Assembly (NCBI RefSeq): GCF_008247605.1
Contig: NZ_CP043420.1
Span: 992,001 to 1,056,000, forward strand
Reading direction: 5' to 3'
DNA: 64,000 nt
Source: Kushneria phosphatilytica
Lineage (GTDB): Bacteria; Pseudomonadota; Gammaproteobacteria; Pseudomonadales; Halomonadaceae
Shown here: positions 62,560 through 64,000 of the stretch, in pieces
Layout of the letters: each line of letters begins with the position of its first letter
Position numbering within the stretch: the first letter of the stretch is position 1
The notes under the pieces: generated by a model
The model's input: the letters and a program-made list of their open reading frames with translations, nothing else
What the model was told of the DNA's origin: nothing
The model's database searches: none
Made by a program: the position numbers and the translations under genes

Positions 62560-64000
62560 TGCACGGCTCCCTGCTCGGGTGGCACGGCCAGTCCCTTGTT
62601 GGCCGTGGTGCGCTCATGATCACGGGTAATGGGGGTGGTTCTGGCGACCTCATTCAGCCAACGCTCATGGGTGCGGCGTACTTCGGCGGCCGTGATGATA
62701 CGCGTGGTGTTGCGCACATACCCCCGTGCAATCACGGCAATCAGCGTGGCGACACCCGCGCCAATGACCAGCCACCACATGTACCAGGTCAGACCGAAGG
62801 CCATCAGAAAGCCGGTTACGGCGGTGATGAAGCCCATGGCAGTGTTGGCCGGCATTTCGATATCAACGTACTGCTCCGGATGCTGATAGGCCTTGCCGCC
62901 ACTTTTTTGCTCGTAGAAGGGATCATGGCTATATACCTCGGGCAGTACCGGGAAGTTGTACTCCGGAGGCGGTGACGGCGTGGCCCATTCGAGGCTGCGG
63001 CCGTCCCAGGGATCCCCGACGGGCACCGCGTTCTCGTGACGCATGCGAATGCTCTGCCAGAGTTGCATGAGCAGGCAGAAAACCGCGAACAGAATGATGA
63101 GCGCGCCGACGCCGGCTGCCAGCGTCCAGGGGAGATAGGCGGGTGAAAAGAAGGTGACCGTACGGCGAGGCATGCCCAGCAGACCCAGTGCATAGAGGGG
63201 AAAGAATGCCAGCATGAAGCCGATGATCCAGGAAAAGGCAGCGCGGTACCCCCAGCGTTCTTCCAGTCGGAAACCGAACGCCTTGGGAAACCAGTAGTTG
63301 TAGGCTGCCAGCATGCCGAACAACAGACCGGGGATCAGCATGTTGTGAAAGTGTGCTACCAGAAACAATGAATTGTGGACCTGATAATCGACACTTGGCG
63401 TGGCAAGAATAATGCCCGAAAGGCCGCCGATGGAGAACAGGATCAGAAACCCGAGGGCATAGACCATGGGGATCGAGAAGCGCACACGCCCTCGATACAT
63501 GGTCAGCATCCAGTCATAGATCTTCACACCGGTGGGTACACCAATCAGCATGGTGGCGATGCCAAAGATCGCATTCACATGGGCACTCTGACCCATGGTG
63601 AAGAAATGGTGCAGCCAGACCGTGAAAGAGAGTACGGCAATGCACATGGTGGCGATAACCAGGGTGGTGTACCCATAGAGCTGTTTGCCGGAGAAGTTGG
63701 CAAAGACTTCCGAATAGATCCCGAAAGCGGGCAGGATCAGGATATAGACCTCGGGATGGCCAAAGGCCCAGAACAGATTGATGTAGTTCATCATGTTGCC
63801 GCCGAGGTCGACGGTGAAGAAATGGAAGTCCAGATAGCGGTCCAGTGCCAGCAGTGCTGTGGCAACGGTCAGCGGGGGCATGCCGAAGATCATCAGGATG
63901 GCCGTGCACAGGGATACCCAGCAGAACAGTGGCATGCGCATCAGATTCATGCCCTGGGTGCGCTTTTTATAGATCGTGACCGCAAAGTTGATACCGGTCA
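62556..64000 (-). CDS. cyoB: Cytochrome bo3 ubiquinol oxidase subunit I (5' end outside window)
   Basis: The gene enters from the right edge; its start lies beyond 64000 and the visible part covers about 480 C-terminal residues. Haem-copper ligands are present: the WAFGHPEVYILILPAFGIYSE segment, cited as GHPEVYILILPAFGIY, holds the His-Tyr pair, then LHHFFTMG with two CuB histidines and VAHFHNMLIPG with the two haem histidines. First residues seen (TGINFAVTIYKKRTQGMNLM) match CyoB. The terminal oxidase pumps protons; the operon also would include cyoA upstream. Confidence 0.96.
   Translation of the reverse strand, partial: TGINFAVTIYKKRTQGMNLMRMPLFCWVSLCTAILMIFGMPPLTVATALLALDRYLDFHFFTVDLGGNMMNYINLFWAFGHPEVYILILPAFGIYSEVFANFSGKQLYGYTTLVIATMCIAVLSFTVWLHHFFTMGQSAHVNAIFGIATMLIGVPTGVKIYDWMLTMYRGRVRFSIPMVYALGFLILFSIGGLSGIILATPSVDYQVHNSLFLVAHFHNMLIPGLLFGMLAAYNYWFPKAFGFRLEERWGYRAAFSWIIGFMLAFFPLYALGLLGMPRRTVTFFSPAYLPWTLAAGVGALIILFAVFCLLMQLWQSIRMRHENAVPVGDPWDGRSLEWATPSPPPEYNFPVLPEVYSHDPFYEQKSGGKAYQHPEQYVDIEMPANTAMGFITAVTGFLMAFGLTWYMWWLVIGAGVATLIAVIARGYVRNTTRIITAAEVRRTHERWLNEVARTTPITRDHERTTANKGLAVPPEQGAVQ

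Overview
The window is chromosomal DNA from a gammaproteobacterium with an estimated GC near 60 percent. The gene order and protein relationships (MnmC, YciI and YciB, a PHP phosphoesterase with YciO, a GlrK-QseG-GlrR set, XseA, GuaB-GuaA, a cytochrome bo3 operon) suggest a halophilic Halomonadaceae species such as Halomonas or Kushneria. That placement is inferred from remembered protein similarity and synteny, not from a marker gene. No rRNA, tRNA, CRISPR array or intact insertion sequence was seen.

Layout. Positions 1-18.1 kb are conserved housekeeping DNA: the start of mnmC, yciI-yciB, rnm-like PHP gene and yciO, a potassium-channel-like gene, a CYTH triphosphatase, a DUF47-Pit phosphate uptake pair, argA, the glrK-qseG-glrR regulatory operon, xseA, and guaB-guaA. 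Between argA and glrK lies an 820-base region that looks like a GlrR/IHF/sigma-54 controlled small RNA locus ending in a strong terminator.

Positions 18.3-52 kb are an accessory, redox-rich region. It holds many small one- or two-gene units: flavodoxin-like and FMN reductases, short-chain dehydrogenases, an aldo/keto reductase, glutathione transferases, PNPOx-type flavoproteins, a PQQ-type sugar dehydrogenase, cupin and GFA proteins, and a D-amino-acid dehydratase paired with a RidA protein. Most sit beside their own regulator: five LysR, plus MerR, TetR and DeoR. It also contains a 1.4-kilo-residue membrane protein with beta-helix-like repeats. Two segments are bounded by degenerate direct repeats of neighbouring genes (20.07/25.93 kb and 36.7/38.9 kb), so the region has been built by duplication, insertion and decay. 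Two cyclic-di-GMP-linked proteins (a GAF-EAL phosphodiesterase and BdcA with BdcR) lie within 3 kb of each other.

Positions 52-64 kb return to more conserved genes: a HemY-type protoporphyrinogen oxidase and a dicarboxylate symporter, then a tightly packed seven-gene operon (55.3-61.6 kb). That operon encodes a thermostable-hemolysin/GNAT-like protein, an AMP-forming ligase, a heme-oxygenase-like diiron enzyme, a short-chain dehydrogenase, an exported TPR protein and a two-component system. It reads as a regulated small-molecule pathway of unknown product and is the best candidate in the window for an undescribed system. It converges on the 3' end of the cyoBCD genes, with cyoB running off the right edge.
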